Of a stretch of DNA of 64,000 bases, positions 32,578-41,848 are shown piece by piece. Origin of the DNA: Catenibacillus sp964565805 (GTDB lineage: Bacteria > Bacillota > Clostridia > Lachnospirales > Lachnospiraceae); assembly GCA_964565805.1 (NCBI GenBank), contig CAZMGH010000003.1, positions 1 through 64,000 of the forward strand, written 5' to 3'. Each line of letters starts with the position of its first letter. Position 1 is the stretch's first letter. The notes under the pieces were generated by a model. The model did not search any database and was not told the DNA's origin. It saw only the letters and a list, made by a program, of their open reading frames with translations. The position numbers and the translations under genes were made by a program.

Positions 32578-34200
32578 TTACATAATATGGATCTTCCGGC
32601 ATAATTTAACGAGAAGATGGCCTTTTGGCATACTCAGCAGTTCCTCTTCCCTCATGCCGCCAATAAGGATCAGCACGATGCCATAGGTAATTACCCCTGC
32701 CAACACAGCAAACAGGATGGCAATAAGATTAATATGCACGATATAATATACCGCCCGGTAGAAGAAAAAGACCACTGCTCCCATGATCAGTGCCGCAAAG
32801 GCCGGCAGGGCAAAGGAATGGAAGATTTCCTGAGTATAGCCAATATACCGATACATGGATACCAGGTTCAAAGCACACATGCCAAAGGAAAAAACCAGAT
32901 TGCCGTAAATCAGGGAGAAGATGTTCATATCTGTAAACTGAAGCAAAATATAGATTACAACAATGTGGACCACCAGGGAAATCACTGCATTGATCACCGG
33001 TGTTTTCATCCGCCCCATGCCCTGTAAAATAGCAATCGTCACAGTTGAAAAGGAATAGGTGATGACTGTAATGGCGCCCAGCTGAAGCAGCCGGATGGGT
33101 ACGTTGTTATTGATCACAAACAAAAAGTTCATTAAAGGCTCAGCCAAAATGATCAGACCGACACAGGAGGGGATTGCTACCAGGTTGGTCAGCTTAATAA
33201 TGGAATCGATCTTCTCCCTGGCTTCCCGCTTCTTTCCCACGGCTACAAGGGAAGTAACTGCCGGGATCAGGGCAATGCCGATGGATGAAGTAATTCCTAA
33301 AGGTATGTTTAAGATCATTTTATACTGGCCGCTGTAATTGCCAAACAGTTCTGCAGCCGCCTCAGAGGCATAATCCAGACCGCTCATGATCCTGTAAAAC
33401 ATGGATGTGTCAATAATACCGCTAATCTGATACACTGTGGAGCTTAAAACCACAGGCGCCATAGTGACTGCAACCATTTTCATGACCTGTTCAGATCTTA
33501 AATGAACTTTGGAATGATCCTTTTTCACCAGCCGCATTAATGCAGGCTTGTATAAATAGAAAATAATAGCAATAAATATAAAACCGCTTAAGGCTCCCAT
33601 ACAGGTTCCCAATGTTCCGCCGGCGGCGCCCCATGCAGGACCTCGAACAATAAGGAAGTACGCGGCAACCACACTGATGATCGCATTAAATACCTGCTCC
33701 ACCATCTGGGAAACCGCTGTGGGCAGCATAACATTCTTCCCCTGGAAAAATCCCCGCATAACCCCCATCACTGCTGAAATCAGCAGGGTAGGCGCAAGGA
33801 TCCTCAGGGCAATGGCTACATCCGCGTAGTCCGTACCGAACAGCGCCACTGCCAGCCAGGGGGCTCCCACCAGGGTAAAGATCATAACAGTGCTGCCGAT
33901 GATCAGGGCAAAAAGCATGGAACCCTTAAAAATCCGGTAAACGTTTTTGTACTCTCTCCTGGCCAGATGCCGCGCCACCAGTAAAGCAACTGCAGTTGGG
34001 ATGCCATTGGCGGACAAAAGCAAAATAAACTGATAGATTTCATATGCCGCGCCATAGTAGCCGTTGCCCACATCCCCGATAATTCTCTGCATAGGCACAC
34101 GGTACAAAAGTCCGATAACCCGCACAAGAATCTGGGCAGCGGCTAAAATAGCGCTTTGCACAACGATGCTGCTGTTTGATGATTTTTTCTGATCTGCCAT
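32578..34200 (-). CDS. Lipid-linked oligosaccharide flippase, SpoVB/MurJ-like
   Basis: A 540-residue polytopic membrane protein with about 14 hydrophobic segments of the MVF/polysaccharide transporter superfamily. The N-terminal SIVVQSAILAAAQILVRVIGLLYRVPMQRIIGDVGNGYYGAA is typical of SpoVB and YtgP/MurJ-type lipid II flippases in Firmicutes. It is intact. It lies 20 bases after the DUF3048 lipoprotein. Whether it serves vegetative wall synthesis or spore cortex cannot be decided here. Confidence 0.88.
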   Translation of the reverse strand: MADQKKSSNSSIVVQSAILAAAQILVRVIGLLYRVPMQRIIGDVGNGYYGAAYEIYQFILLLSANGIPTAVALLVARHLARREYKNVYRIFKGSMLFALIIGSTVMIFTLVGAPWLAVALFGTDYADVAIALRILAPTLLISAVMGVMRGFFQGKNVMLPTAVSQMVEQVFNAIISVVAAYFLIVRGPAWGAAGGTLGTCMGALSGFIFIAIIFYLYKPALMRLVKKDHSKVHLRSEQVMKMVAVTMAPVVLSSTVYQISGIIDTSMFYRIMSGLDYASEAAAELFGNYSGQYKMILNIPLGITSSIGIALIPAVTSLVAVGKKREAREKIDSIIKLTNLVAIPSCVGLIILAEPLMNFLFVINNNVPIRLLQLGAITVITYSFSTVTIAILQGMGRMKTPVINAVISLVVHIVVIYILLQFTDMNIFSLIYGNLVFSFGMCALNLVSMYRYIGYTQEIFHSFALPAFAALIMGAVVFFFYRAVYYIVHINLIAILFAVLAGVITYGIVLILIGGMREEELLSMPKGHLLVKLCRKIHIM

Positions 34201-34219
34201 GAAACAACCTCATTATCCT

Positions 34220-35320
34220 TTATTCGCTTAACGTAATGTTAAAATCCAGGGGAACAACAGCAATATAAGTTTTGCCAGGATTCATAGACAGCTGCTGCCC
34301 GTCTTCTGTATAATACCTGGTTTGGTCATTTTTATCTGCCCGCTCCCATGTTACGTTGATCGCCTTGCCGTTGGTAATATAGATCGCATCGCCTTCACCG
34401 TCCAGGGTGATGTCCTGGCAGCCGGATCCGCCTACAATACTTTCATACTGGGCAAACTGGATCAAAATATTTTTAAATGTCAGCTGCTCTCCGTTATTTG
34501 CATCTGTATGGGGAGCGCCGTACTGGGTTTTATTATATAATCCGGTAGTGCTGTCATATTCAAATGTAGGCTGGCTGTAAGTAAAAGGAATCGCCACTGT
34601 GTTGGCAATGGTACCATAATCCAGCTCTGTATCTTCAGTATTAAATACAAAACAGCTTTCATAATCATCGGGAAGATTTCTCTCCACTCCGATTTGGGCA
34701 ATACCAGCTTCTAATGTTTCACCGCTGGCAAAAATATGATGGGGTGCCGAATAATTATTATCCTGAAAATAAGCGCTGGAAACATATTCGCTTACGGTCT
34801 GAATACCATCCTGTTCGATCCGGTCTGTAGCGTAAATAGACTGACCGTAATGGCAGTAAATAGCGTCAAAGTTATTGGCAAAATCAATATAATTATGTCT
34901 TGCGCTGCGCACAGAACCTACTTTTTCGATTTCACTGGTATCCTGAAAGATAGCCATGAGACGGGTAATACCGCCTTCTACAACAGCTTCATAAATAATA
35001 TCCGCCTGGGAGGTGCCGCACTGCTGAGGAATTGCGGCTTCAATATTATTGATCATTACAGCTACGGGCCGCTGCATCCCTACAGTACTGTCGATGATTT
35101 CACCGGTAAGGAAGCTGAACATCTGTCCTTCCGATAAAACCTCGGCCTCAGTTTCCGCCTCAGTCTCTGATTCTGCTTCAACGGCAGTCTCTTCTGTGTC
35201 CGGCGCCTGAGACTGTGTCTGCGCCTGTGTCTCGCTTTCATTGGATCCGCCGGAGCATCCGGCAGCGGTCAGCGTTAATGCAAGAACTAAAGCCATGCTT
35301 ATCCCTTTATATTTTGTCAT
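34220..35320 (-). CDS. DUF3048 (YerB-like) lipoprotein
   Basis: A 366-residue lipoprotein with lipobox LTAAGC near residue 22 and an acidic Glu/Thr-rich linker (about 30-65). The DUF3048 domain shows PVAVMINNIEAAIPQQCGTSQADIIYE, then the LMAIFQDTSEIEKVGSVRSARHNYIDFAN core and the C-terminal domain with PGKTYIAVVPLDFNI. The function is unknown. Located between ybeY and the flippase, as seen in other Lachnospiraceae, which suggests an envelope role. Confidence 0.88.
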   Translation of the reverse strand: MTKYKGISMALVLALTLTAAGCSGGSNESETQAQTQSQAPDTEETAVEAESETEAETEAEVLSEGQMFSFLTGEIIDSTVGMQRPVAVMINNIEAAIPQQCGTSQADIIYEAVVEGGITRLMAIFQDTSEIEKVGSVRSARHNYIDFANNFDAIYCHYGQSIYATDRIEQDGIQTVSEYVSSAYFQDNNYSAPHHIFASGETLEAGIAQIGVERNLPDDYESCFVFNTEDTELDYGTIANTVAIPFTYSQPTFEYDSTTGLYNKTQYGAPHTDANNGEQLTFKNILIQFAQYESIVGGSGCQDITLDGEGDAIYITNGKAINVTWERADKNDQTRYYTEDGQQLSMNPGKTYIAVVPLDFNITLSE

Positions 35321-35353
35321 ATAAAACCCTCCTTAGTGTGTCCATCTCTCCCG

Positions 35354-35854
35354 CTACCGGTTTAAATGGACTAATTTTAAAATCTCTCTCTGTTTGACTT
35401 CCATAACCTTTGTTTCTTCCGGTTCCATATGGTCATAGCCAAACAGATGGAGCATACTGTGAGCCACTAAAAAACCCAGTTCCCGCTCCCGGCTGTGGCC
35501 GTACTTTTCGGCCTGTTCCAAAACCTTGTCCATGGAAATAATAATATCCCCCAGCATCAGCTCCCCGGTTTCCGGATTAAAATAATCCTCCTCGTTATAG
35601 CTGTCCAGACAGGAAAAATCCCCCGGGGACACATAATCGACCATAGGAAAGGACAGGACGTCTGTTGGACAGTAAAGATCCCGGCAGTCCCTGTTGATCA
35701 GCGCGATCTCTTCGTCCGAGGTCAGGATTACATCCAGCTCTACCTCATATGGGCAATCTTCAAATTCCAATGCGGCATTGACCACATCGGCAATGATCTT
35801 TTTATAATCCAGATCTTCGGGAATAGCGGTTTCTTCTTCGATGTTCAGTGTCAT
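35354..35854 (-). CDS. ybeY: rRNA maturation endoribonuclease YbeY
   Basis: A 166-residue zinc endonuclease acting in 16S rRNA 3' maturation and ribosome quality control. The metal motif is AHSMLHLFGYDH (HxxxHxxxxxH type). LTSDEEIALINRDCRDLYCPTDVLSFPM precedes it. I start it at the ATG at 35854, after AAAGGAGG; the frame upstream to 35902 is a lysine-rich read of the phoH 3' end. It overlaps phoH by 53 bases, indicating translational coupling. Confidence 0.93.
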   Translation of the reverse strand: MTLNIEEETAIPEDLDYKKIIADVVNAALEFEDCPYEVELDVILTSDEEIALINRDCRDLYCPTDVLSFPMVDYVSPGDFSCLDSYNEEDYFNPETGELMLGDIIISMDKVLEQAEKYGHSRERELGFLVAHSMLHLFGYDHMEPEETKVMEVKQREILKLVHLNR

Positions 35855-36830
35855 CCGTCTTCCTCCTTTGCCGGGTTTCTTCTTTTTCTTTATATTTTTC
35901 AAAGGCTTTAATAATATCTTTTACCAGCTTGTGACGCACCACATCCCGGTTGGAAAGCTTTGTTACGGCGATCCCATCCACATCCTTTAAGATCTGAGCT
36001 GTTCTTTCCAGGCCGGAGGCCTTGTCCAGAAGGTCTACTTGGGTCACATCACCGGTCACAATGACCCGGGAACCCTCGCCAAGTCGGGTCAGCACCATAA
36101 ACATCTGCTCCAGACTGGCATTTTGCGCCTCATCCAGGATCACAAAACTGTTATTTAATGTGCGTCCGCGCATATAGGCCAGGGGAGCCACCTCAATGAT
36201 CCCCCGCTCCAGGTTCCGGTTAAAACTCTCCTCACCAAGCATTTCAAATAAGCCGTCATAAAGAGGTCTTAAATAGGGATCCACCTTGCTTTGCAAATCT
36301 CCTGGGAGAAATCCTAAATGTTCGCCTGCCTCTACAGCCGGGCGGGTCAGGATGATCCTTGAGATTTCTTCCTTTTTCAGGGCATCCACAGCCATGGCAA
36401 TAGCTAGATAGGTTTTTCCCGTACCTGCAGGGCCGATGCAGATGGTCACCGCATGCTCCCTAATGGCATTAATATAATTTCTCTGGCCAATAGTCTTGCA
36501 CTTTACCGGCTTTCCCTTATAAGTTAAAGTGATTACATCCTTCATGACCATAAGAGCCTCATCGGCAGCGCCATCGTCTACCAGCTCCATGGCCTGGCTG
36601 ACCACGTTGTCATTGATCACCTGACCGTTATCCCGCATCTTTTTTAAGGTTTCCAGCGTGCGCGCCGCCTTTTGGGCCATCACATCCTCACCGGTCACCT
36701 TTACCCGATCTCCCTGCCCGGTAATGGTTACAGGCAGGTTTTTTTCAATCAACTTAATATTCCTGTCAAAAGGTCCGAATACCTGGGTCATCTGATCCAT
36801 ACTGTCAAACTCTACTATAACTGTCTGCAA
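35802..36830 (-). CDS. phoH: PhoH-like ATPase
   Basis: A 342-residue cytoplasmic ATPase of the PhoH/YbeZ group, paired with ybeY as is usual. An N-terminal KH-like region (QTVIVEFDSMDQMTQVFGPFD) precedes Walker A GPAGTGKTYLA and Walker B FVILDEAQNAS. I start it at a TTG (36830) placed 7 bases after AAGGAG; a longer frame to 36923 crosses the promoter. It probably works with YbeY in RNA metabolism. Confidence 0.92.
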   Translation of the reverse strand: MQTVIVEFDSMDQMTQVFGPFDRNIKLIEKNLPVTITGQGDRVKVTGEDVMAQKAARTLETLKKMRDNGQVINDNVVSQAMELVDDGAADEALMVMKDVITLTYKGKPVKCKTIGQRNYINAIREHAVTICIGPAGTGKTYLAIAMAVDALKKEEISRIILTRPAVEAGEHLGFLPGDLQSKVDPYLRPLYDGLFEMLGEESFNRNLERGIIEVAPLAYMRGRTLNNSFVILDEAQNASLEQMFMVLTRLGEGSRVIVTGDVTQVDLLDKASGLERTAQILKDVDGIAVTKLSNRDVVRHKLVKDIIKAFEKYKEKEETRQRRKTDDTEHRRRNRYSRRSGL

Positions 36831-36929
36831 AATATCGCTCCTTAAATCTCCCATATATAATTTATATCCCCAGAAGTAAACCGTAAAAAGGACTCCCATC
36901 CATTTACCCCTGCGGATATGCACGGGTTC

Positions 36930-36958
36930 ATTATATCAAAAGTTTCCTTTTTAGTAAA
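36930..36958 (-). promoter_or_regulatory. Promoter of phoH-ybeY
   Basis: A perfect -10 TATAAT (36935-36930) lies 17 bases after a weak -35 TTTACT (36958-36953) on the minus strand, about 95 bases upstream of the TTG start of phoH. Confidence 0.6.
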
Positions 36959-36976
36959 GGCCTGTGCTTAAACCAT

Positions 36977-38050
36977 TTATTTATTTAAAAGCATAAGATT
37001 TTCTTCATCAAAAGTGAGAAAAACCGGCCTATTCCCTGAAAGATCCGGGACAGATCCCTGGCTCCGAACCACGTCCATACACAGGCGCTTCGGCGCCTGG
37101 CACCCATCTGTTTCAGGGCAGAATTGATATTTATCATACATGGAATCGGATACCTGACGGGTCAGTCTGCAGGGAATCCGGTTTGAATCCGACACAGAGT
37201 CTGACAGACGAAGGTATCTTCCGTGGATACCTACTGCGGCCAGATCTTCCGGTAAAGGCCTTTGAGTACCTAACTGTATTCCCCATTCCAGGGCCAGAAG
37301 TGTGTGTTCTGTCAGCCGCTGGGCCCGGGAAATATTTTTGCAGCCGGAAAGCAGAGCCTGGGCAATGGTGGTAGGATGCTCAAACATTTTTTCCGTAATT
37401 TCAGGGGCGCTGGCGCGGCCATGAGTCATGGCACAAACCCTTGGACACAGACGGAAAACCTCGTCTTTATCGTGAGACACAAAAAGTACGGTCTTTTTAT
37501 AGGCCTTTAAAATATCTGCTAGCTGATTTTCAACCTCCCACCGCAAATAAGCGTCCAAAGCGGCAAAAGGCTCGTCCAGCATAAGAATATGGGGATCTGA
37601 CACAAGGATGCGGGCCAGAGCCACCCGTTGTTTCTGCCCTCCGGACAACTGGGAAGGCCGGTGCTTTTCCAGATCCGTCAGATAAAGCATGCCCATGATC
37701 TGACGGATTTTAAGATCCACGTCTTTGATTTGTCTCCGGTCCCGCCACAGGCCTGCACGGATATTTTGATAAACATTCATATTGGGAAACAGAGCATAGC
37801 TTTGAAATAACAGCCCTACCCTGCGCTTTTGTGGAGGAAGATTGATGTTCTTTTCAGAATCAAAAAGAACATTTCCATCCAATATGATCCGCCCTTCATC
37901 CGGGGTGACAATACCGGCGATACATTTAAGGGTCATGCTTTTTCCGCATCCCGATGCGCCAAGAAGGCCAAGGACCTCATCCTCAGCCTTAAAGTGTACA
38001 TCCAGAATAAAATTTCCAAGTTTTTTCTTAATATCTACAAGAAGCGCCAT
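36977..38050 (-). CDS. modC: Molybdate ABC transporter ATPase
   Basis: A 357-residue ATPase with Walker A GASGCGKSM, signature LSGGQKQRVALAR, Walker B ILMLDEPFAALD and a C-terminal extension of about 130 residues. That extension is less like a canonical TOBE/MOP domain than in E. coli ModC. The ATG at 38050 overlaps the modB stop (TAATG); the frame upstream lies within modB. Last gene of the molybdenum run. Confidence 0.9.
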   Translation of the reverse strand: MALLVDIKKKLGNFILDVHFKAEDEVLGLLGASGCGKSMTLKCIAGIVTPDEGRIILDGNVLFDSEKNINLPPQKRRVGLLFQSYALFPNMNVYQNIRAGLWRDRRQIKDVDLKIRQIMGMLYLTDLEKHRPSQLSGGQKQRVALARILVSDPHILMLDEPFAALDAYLRWEVENQLADILKAYKKTVLFVSHDKDEVFRLCPRVCAMTHGRASAPEITEKMFEHPTTIAQALLSGCKNISRAQRLTEHTLLALEWGIQLGTQRPLPEDLAAVGIHGRYLRLSDSVSDSNRIPCRLTRQVSDSMYDKYQFCPETDGCQAPKRLCMDVVRSQGSVPDLSGNRPVFLTFDEENLMLLNK

Positions 38051-38706
38051 TACTTTTCCTTTCTTTCCAAAAGATTTACTGTCAGAAGCACCACTGCGGA
38101 AATGGCCAGATTGACCAGAACCCACTTAAACGCCATGGCCTCGTCATTGGTACGCCACAGCTGATAGACTGTAGTAGAAATCGTGGCCGTGCGTCCCGGC
38201 GTATAGCCGGCCACCATGCTGGTGGCCCCGTATTCTCCTAAGGCTCTGGCAAAGGCCAGCACTGTGCCTGCAAGGATTCCCTGGCGGCATGCAGGCATAC
38301 GGATATGCCAGAAAATATATGTATTGGAAAGTCCAAGGGTCTGGCCGGAATAAGCAAGGGTCACGTCAAAGCTTTCAAAAGCTCCCCGGGCAGTTCGATA
38401 CATTAAAGGAAAGGAAACCACCACTGCCGCAAAGATGGCGGAATACCAGGTCATGACCAGCTTAACATTAAAAAGGTCTAAAAAAAGCGCTCCTATCGGA
38501 TGCTTTGGCCCGAAGATCAGCAAAAGAAAATACCCTACCACTGTAGGGGGAAGCACCATAGGAAGCGTCAGGATCACATCCAGGATCCCTTTAACGATCC
38601 GGTTTAAACGGGCCACATAATAGGCGGCAAAAATCCCGGTAAAAAAAACAATCACACAGGAAATTGCCGCGATCCTCAGTGAATTCCACAAGGGATACCA
38701 ATCCAC
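38050..38706 (-). CDS. modB: Molybdate ABC transporter permease
   Basis: A 218-residue permease with five membrane segments and the family segments VILTLPMVLPPTVVGYFLL and the coupling region ARALGEYGATSMVAGYTPGRT. It is 28 bases after modA. Forms the channel with ModC. Confidence 0.92.
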   Translation of the reverse strand: MDWYPLWNSLRIAAISCVIVFFTGIFAAYYVARLNRIVKGILDVILTLPMVLPPTVVGYFLLLIFGPKHPIGALFLDLFNVKLVMTWYSAIFAAVVVSFPLMYRTARGAFESFDVTLAYSGQTLGLSNTYIFWHIRMPACRQGILAGTVLAFARALGEYGATSMVAGYTPGRTATISTTVYQLWRTNDEAMAFKWVLVNLAISAVVLLTVNLLERKEK

Positions 38707-38734
38707 AGGCGACTCTCCTCCTCTTAATTTTTCA

Positions 38735-39616
38735 TTATGTTAAAGGCGTAAATCCCACGCTTTCAAAGACAGCTTTCGCCTCATCCCCTTGAAGATATTC
38801 AAGAAATGCTTTGGCCGCGTCAATATTTTCTGAATTTTTCATAACAGCCGCAGGATAGATCACTTGGCCGCACATTTGGGCAGTTGCCTCATCTACCGGA
38901 GTCAGACCGGCGGAAAATGCATCTGTGGCATAAATAATGCCGCAGTCTACAGTGCCTTCAGATACCTGAGTGGTGACTTCCTTTACGTTAGAACCGTAGG
39001 TCAGCTTACCCTCTGCTTCCAGCTCCTGGGCGCTTGTTCCAAGATATTCCAGGATCTTTAAAGAATAATCGCCTACCGGCACGTCTTCATTTCCAATACA
39101 CAGCAGGGTAAGCTTATCTGAGGTAAGATCTTCAAAAGATGTGATCCCGGAATCGCTGTTATCTGCTGTTACAAGCACAACCTTATTTTCCAGAAGATCA
39201 ATACGGGTATCCTCCAGGACAAAATCCAGTCCGTCTGGGTTGTCCTCTCCCCCGTTAATGTCGATTTGGTTCATCTGCTTAGGCGCAGCGGAAATAAACA
39301 GGTCACAGTCCGCTCCCTCCTCAATTTGAGTCGCTAAAGTTCCTGAAGAATCAAATGTATACACAATAGTTACGTTGGGAGCTACCTGACTATACAGCTG
39401 GGCAATTTCCTCCATGGTTTCCGTCATGGATGCTGCTGCGAAAACAATCAGTTCTATAGGTTCTCCAGAAGCCTCAGCATCACTTTCGGAAGCTGTTGAT
39501 TGAGAGACCATTGTGTCAGAGACGGATGTGCTACTGGCAGAACCGCCACTTCCGCCGCAGGCTGCTAAAGTGGCAATGGCTGCCGCGCTTATCATTGTTG
39601 TAAAAAATCTTTTCAT
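38735..39616 (-). CDS. modA: Molybdate-binding lipoprotein
   Basis: A 293-residue extracytoplasmic binding protein for molybdate or tungstate. Lipobox TLAACG (Cys20), a Ser-rich linker, then IELIVFAAASMTETMEEIAQLY and TIVYTFDSSGTLATQIEEGADCDLFISA, the ModA oxyanion-site strands. It is four bases overlapped with the upstream MOSC gene. Whether it prefers molybdate or tungstate cannot be seen. Confidence 0.92.
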   Translation of the reverse strand: MKRFFTTMISAAAIATLAACGGSGGSASSTSVSDTMVSQSTASESDAEASGEPIELIVFAAASMTETMEEIAQLYSQVAPNVTIVYTFDSSGTLATQIEEGADCDLFISAAPKQMNQIDINGGEDNPDGLDFVLEDTRIDLLENKVVLVTADNSDSGITSFEDLTSDKLTLLCIGNEDVPVGDYSLKILEYLGTSAQELEAEGKLTYGSNVKEVTTQVSEGTVDCGIIYATDAFSAGLTPVDEATAQMCGQVIYPAAVMKNSENIDAAKAFLEYLQGDEAKAVFESVGFTPLT

Positions 39617-40056
39617 TTAAACTCTACCTCCTTAATGAAAAATGTATCTCCTTCCCGGATCGTGCCGCCATTAACGACCTGGCAAAAAACCCCTTCCCTG
39701 GGCATGATACAGTCTCCCATCTGCTGGAAGATGACGCAGCCATGATGACACTCCTTGCCAATCTGGGTCATGCGCAAAACCACGTCATTGCACTGAAACA
39801 CAGTGCCTATAGGAAGAGAAGAAAAGTCAAACCCTGAAATGACCAGGTTTTCACCAAAAGCGCCGTCTTTTATCTGAGCGCCTTTATCTTTAAAGTCCTG
39901 GATCTTTTCATAGGATAAAAGGCTGACCTGGCGGTGCCACTTTCCTGCGTGGGCATCCCCTTCAATCCCCCAATCCTCTATAAAACGGGCCTGGTGGACA
40001 TTGGTCTTTTGCATTCCTTTTTTTTCGCTTATACATACAGCGATCACTTTTCCCAT
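39613..40056 (-). CDS. MOSC-domain protein
   Basis: A 147-residue protein with a MOSC fold: VCISEKKGMQKTNVHQ, GIEGDAHAGKWHRQVSLLS and FGENLVISGFDFSSLP. A conserved-type cysteine is in IGKECHHGCVIF. MOSC domains handle molybdenum cofactor sulfur or reductions. The ATG at 40056 is 9 bases after AAAGGAG. It sits between the MoeA-like gene and modA, so a cofactor-handling role is likely; exact reaction unknown. Confidence 0.85.
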   Translation of the reverse strand: MGKVIAVCISEKKGMQKTNVHQARFIEDWGIEGDAHAGKWHRQVSLLSYEKIQDFKDKGAQIKDGAFGENLVISGFDFSSLPIGTVFQCNDVVLRMTQIGKECHHGCVIFQQMGDCIMPREGVFCQVVNGGTIREGDTFFIKEVEFK

Positions 40057-40166
40057 AGAGTACATCTCCTTTATTAACAAAGTGTAACGGCTTTCACTCT
40101 CTCGGGCGATTATCTTGTGTTTGTTATTATCAAATTAACGTTCAATAATACCGGACAATCTTAGGT

Positions 40167-41192
40167 CTATGTCCCTTTGCCAAAACTGCATGCCGGGTAA
40201 TGGCATGTATCACAGCCAAGGCAGAAGCCGCCGCAGCCTAAGGCTACAATATCCTTACGGCTTACCGGAAGTCCCGCAGCGATCCTTGGCATTACCAGAT
40301 CAAATACCGTTGCCTTAGAATACATAACACACCCGGGCAGTCCCATGACCGGCGTGCCGTCATTCATATAGGCCAGCAAAAACATGGCGCCAGGCAGGAC
40401 CGGGGCGCCGTAAGTAATGATCTTTGCCCCGGTAGCTTTAATAGCCCCCGGCGTCATGTCATCCGGATCCACACTCATACCGCCGGTACAGACGATCACA
40501 TCGGCCCCTTCTTCTTTTAGCTTAAAAATAGCATTGGTAATCTTTTCCATATCATCATCTACAGTAATGTGGCCGCTGATGGAAATCCCGTACTCTGCCA
40601 TTTTCTTCCGGATCACCGGGGTAAAGGTATCCCGGATCCTTCCGTAAAACACCTCGCTGCCGGTGGTCACAATGCCGCAGTTCATAGGAACATAGGGATA
40701 AAGTCGGGTAATGGGTGTGTCCCCGCCAATCTTTTTTGCTTCCTCCATACGGCTTTTATCAATGACCAGAGGGATTACCCGGGTCCCCAGCAGCTTATCC
40801 CCTTTATGCACGGGAAAATAATTATGCCTGGTGGCAATCATAATCTCATCCAGGCTGTTAATGGCATTAAGCCGCTCTACATCTACGGTAAACAGGCCGT
40901 CGCAATCCGCCGAAAGCTCGATCTTCCCTTCCCGCACAGGGGAGACCGTCATATGGTCATTTTTACAGATCTGACATAAAATCTCAGCCGCTTCGTTTTC
41001 GTGATACTTGGTATCATCATTTTCCCACACATATAAATGGGTCTTTCCAAGAGATAAAAGCTCAGGAATATCTTCCTGTGTCACAATATGTCCCTTGCGG
41101 AAAGGGGTATCTTTCACCACATCTTTTATAATACGGGTAATATCATGACATAGTACATGTCCCACCGCATCTTCTGTACGGATTTTTTTCAT
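40167..41192 (-). CDS. MoeA-like molybdopterin-binding protein with Cys-rich tail
   Basis: A 341-residue protein. The N-terminal 60 residues are SAF-like (EDAVGHVLCHDITRIIKD, then FRKGHIVTQEDIPELLSLGK). Residues about 175-310 form a MoCF/MogA-type molybdopterin-binding domain (GIVTTGSEVFYGRIRDTF, IVCTGGMSVDPDDMTPGAIKATGA, GLPGCVMYSKATVFD). The tail has Cys in CGGFCLGCDTCHYPACSFGKG, five Cys in 19 residues, which could bind metal. It is shorter than E. coli MoeA. In Clostridia such proteins often accompany molybdenum hydroxylases. A molybdenum-insertion role is inferred. Confidence 0.83.
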   Translation of the reverse strand: MKKIRTEDAVGHVLCHDITRIIKDVVKDTPFRKGHIVTQEDIPELLSLGKTHLYVWENDDTKYHENEAAEILCQICKNDHMTVSPVREGKIELSADCDGLFTVDVERLNAINSLDEIMIATRHNYFPVHKGDKLLGTRVIPLVIDKSRMEEAKKIGGDTPITRLYPYVPMNCGIVTTGSEVFYGRIRDTFTPVIRKKMAEYGISISGHITVDDDMEKITNAIFKLKEEGADVIVCTGGMSVDPDDMTPGAIKATGAKIITYGAPVLPGAMFLLAYMNDGTPVMGLPGCVMYSKATVFDLVMPRIAAGLPVSRKDIVALGCGGFCLGCDTCHYPACSFGKGT

Positions 41193-41228
41193 AAACGCAC
41201 CGCTCCTTTATCCAAAGTCATTTCCACG

Positions 41229-41735
41229 CTATTCCTGACGGGCACAGTTGGAGGCTTCCCCTAAAAGGATCTCCAGACCGTGTTTTAACTCCGGAAGAAT
41301 ATATTCCAGGCTCTCTCTCACAGCCTTAGGGCTTCCTGGCAGATTGATGATCAGGGTATTTTTCCGGATCCCTGCCGCTGCTCTGGAAAGCATGGCCCTT
41401 TTTGTAATCGTCATGCTATAGGCGCGTATGGCCTCAGGAATACCTGGAACCGGCCGTTCCACTATATCCATGGTCGCCTCAGGCATACAGTCCCTTTGGG
41501 AAAATCCGGTGCCTCCTGTCGTTAAGATCAGACAGGCTTCCTCCTTATCCGCGATCTCCGCCATAGCTTCCCTTAACATCTGCCGGTCATCTGGCAGCAA
41601 AAGGCTCTTTTCTACAGTATATCCGGCCTGGGTGACTATTTCCTGGATCAGAGGACCGCTTAAGTCCTCACGCTCTCCTTTATACCCGGAATCACTGGAA
41701 GTAATCACAGCAACTTTCATTCTCTTATTTTCCAC
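41229..41735 (-). CDS. mogA: Molybdopterin adenylyltransferase, MogA/MoaB family
   Basis: A 168-residue MogA/MoaB-type protein that adenylates molybdopterin before metal insertion. Motifs: VAVITSSDSGYKGEREDLSGP, LILTTGGTGFSQRDCMPEAT and LIINLPGSPKAVRESLE. It starts at GTG (41735), 8-9 bases after AAGGATG; the ATG six codons on has no ribosome site. Between moaA and the MoeA-like gene. Confidence 0.88.
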   Translation of the reverse strand: MENKRMKVAVITSSDSGYKGEREDLSGPLIQEIVTQAGYTVEKSLLLPDDRQMLREAMAEIADKEEACLILTTGGTGFSQRDCMPEATMDIVERPVPGIPEAIRAYSMTITKRAMLSRAAAGIRKNTLIINLPGSPKAVRESLEYILPELKHGLEILLGEASNCARQE

Positions 41736-41811
41736 AGCCTTTCATCCTTTCCCATATCCCAGGGGCTTGTCCCCCGGCGCTAATATATATTTACACTTGC
41801 CGCCTGCGGAA

Positions 41812-41848
41812 GCGGATAAGACAGCTTTAAGGCCAATGCCTTATCCGC
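41812..41848. repeat. Stem-loop at the moaA stop
   Basis: GCGGATAAG and CTTATCCGC form a perfect 9-bp stem with a 19-base loop, the right arm overlapping the moaA stop codon. There is no U tract, so a terminator is not supported; it may be an mRNA processing or stability element between moaA and mogA. Confidence 0.45.
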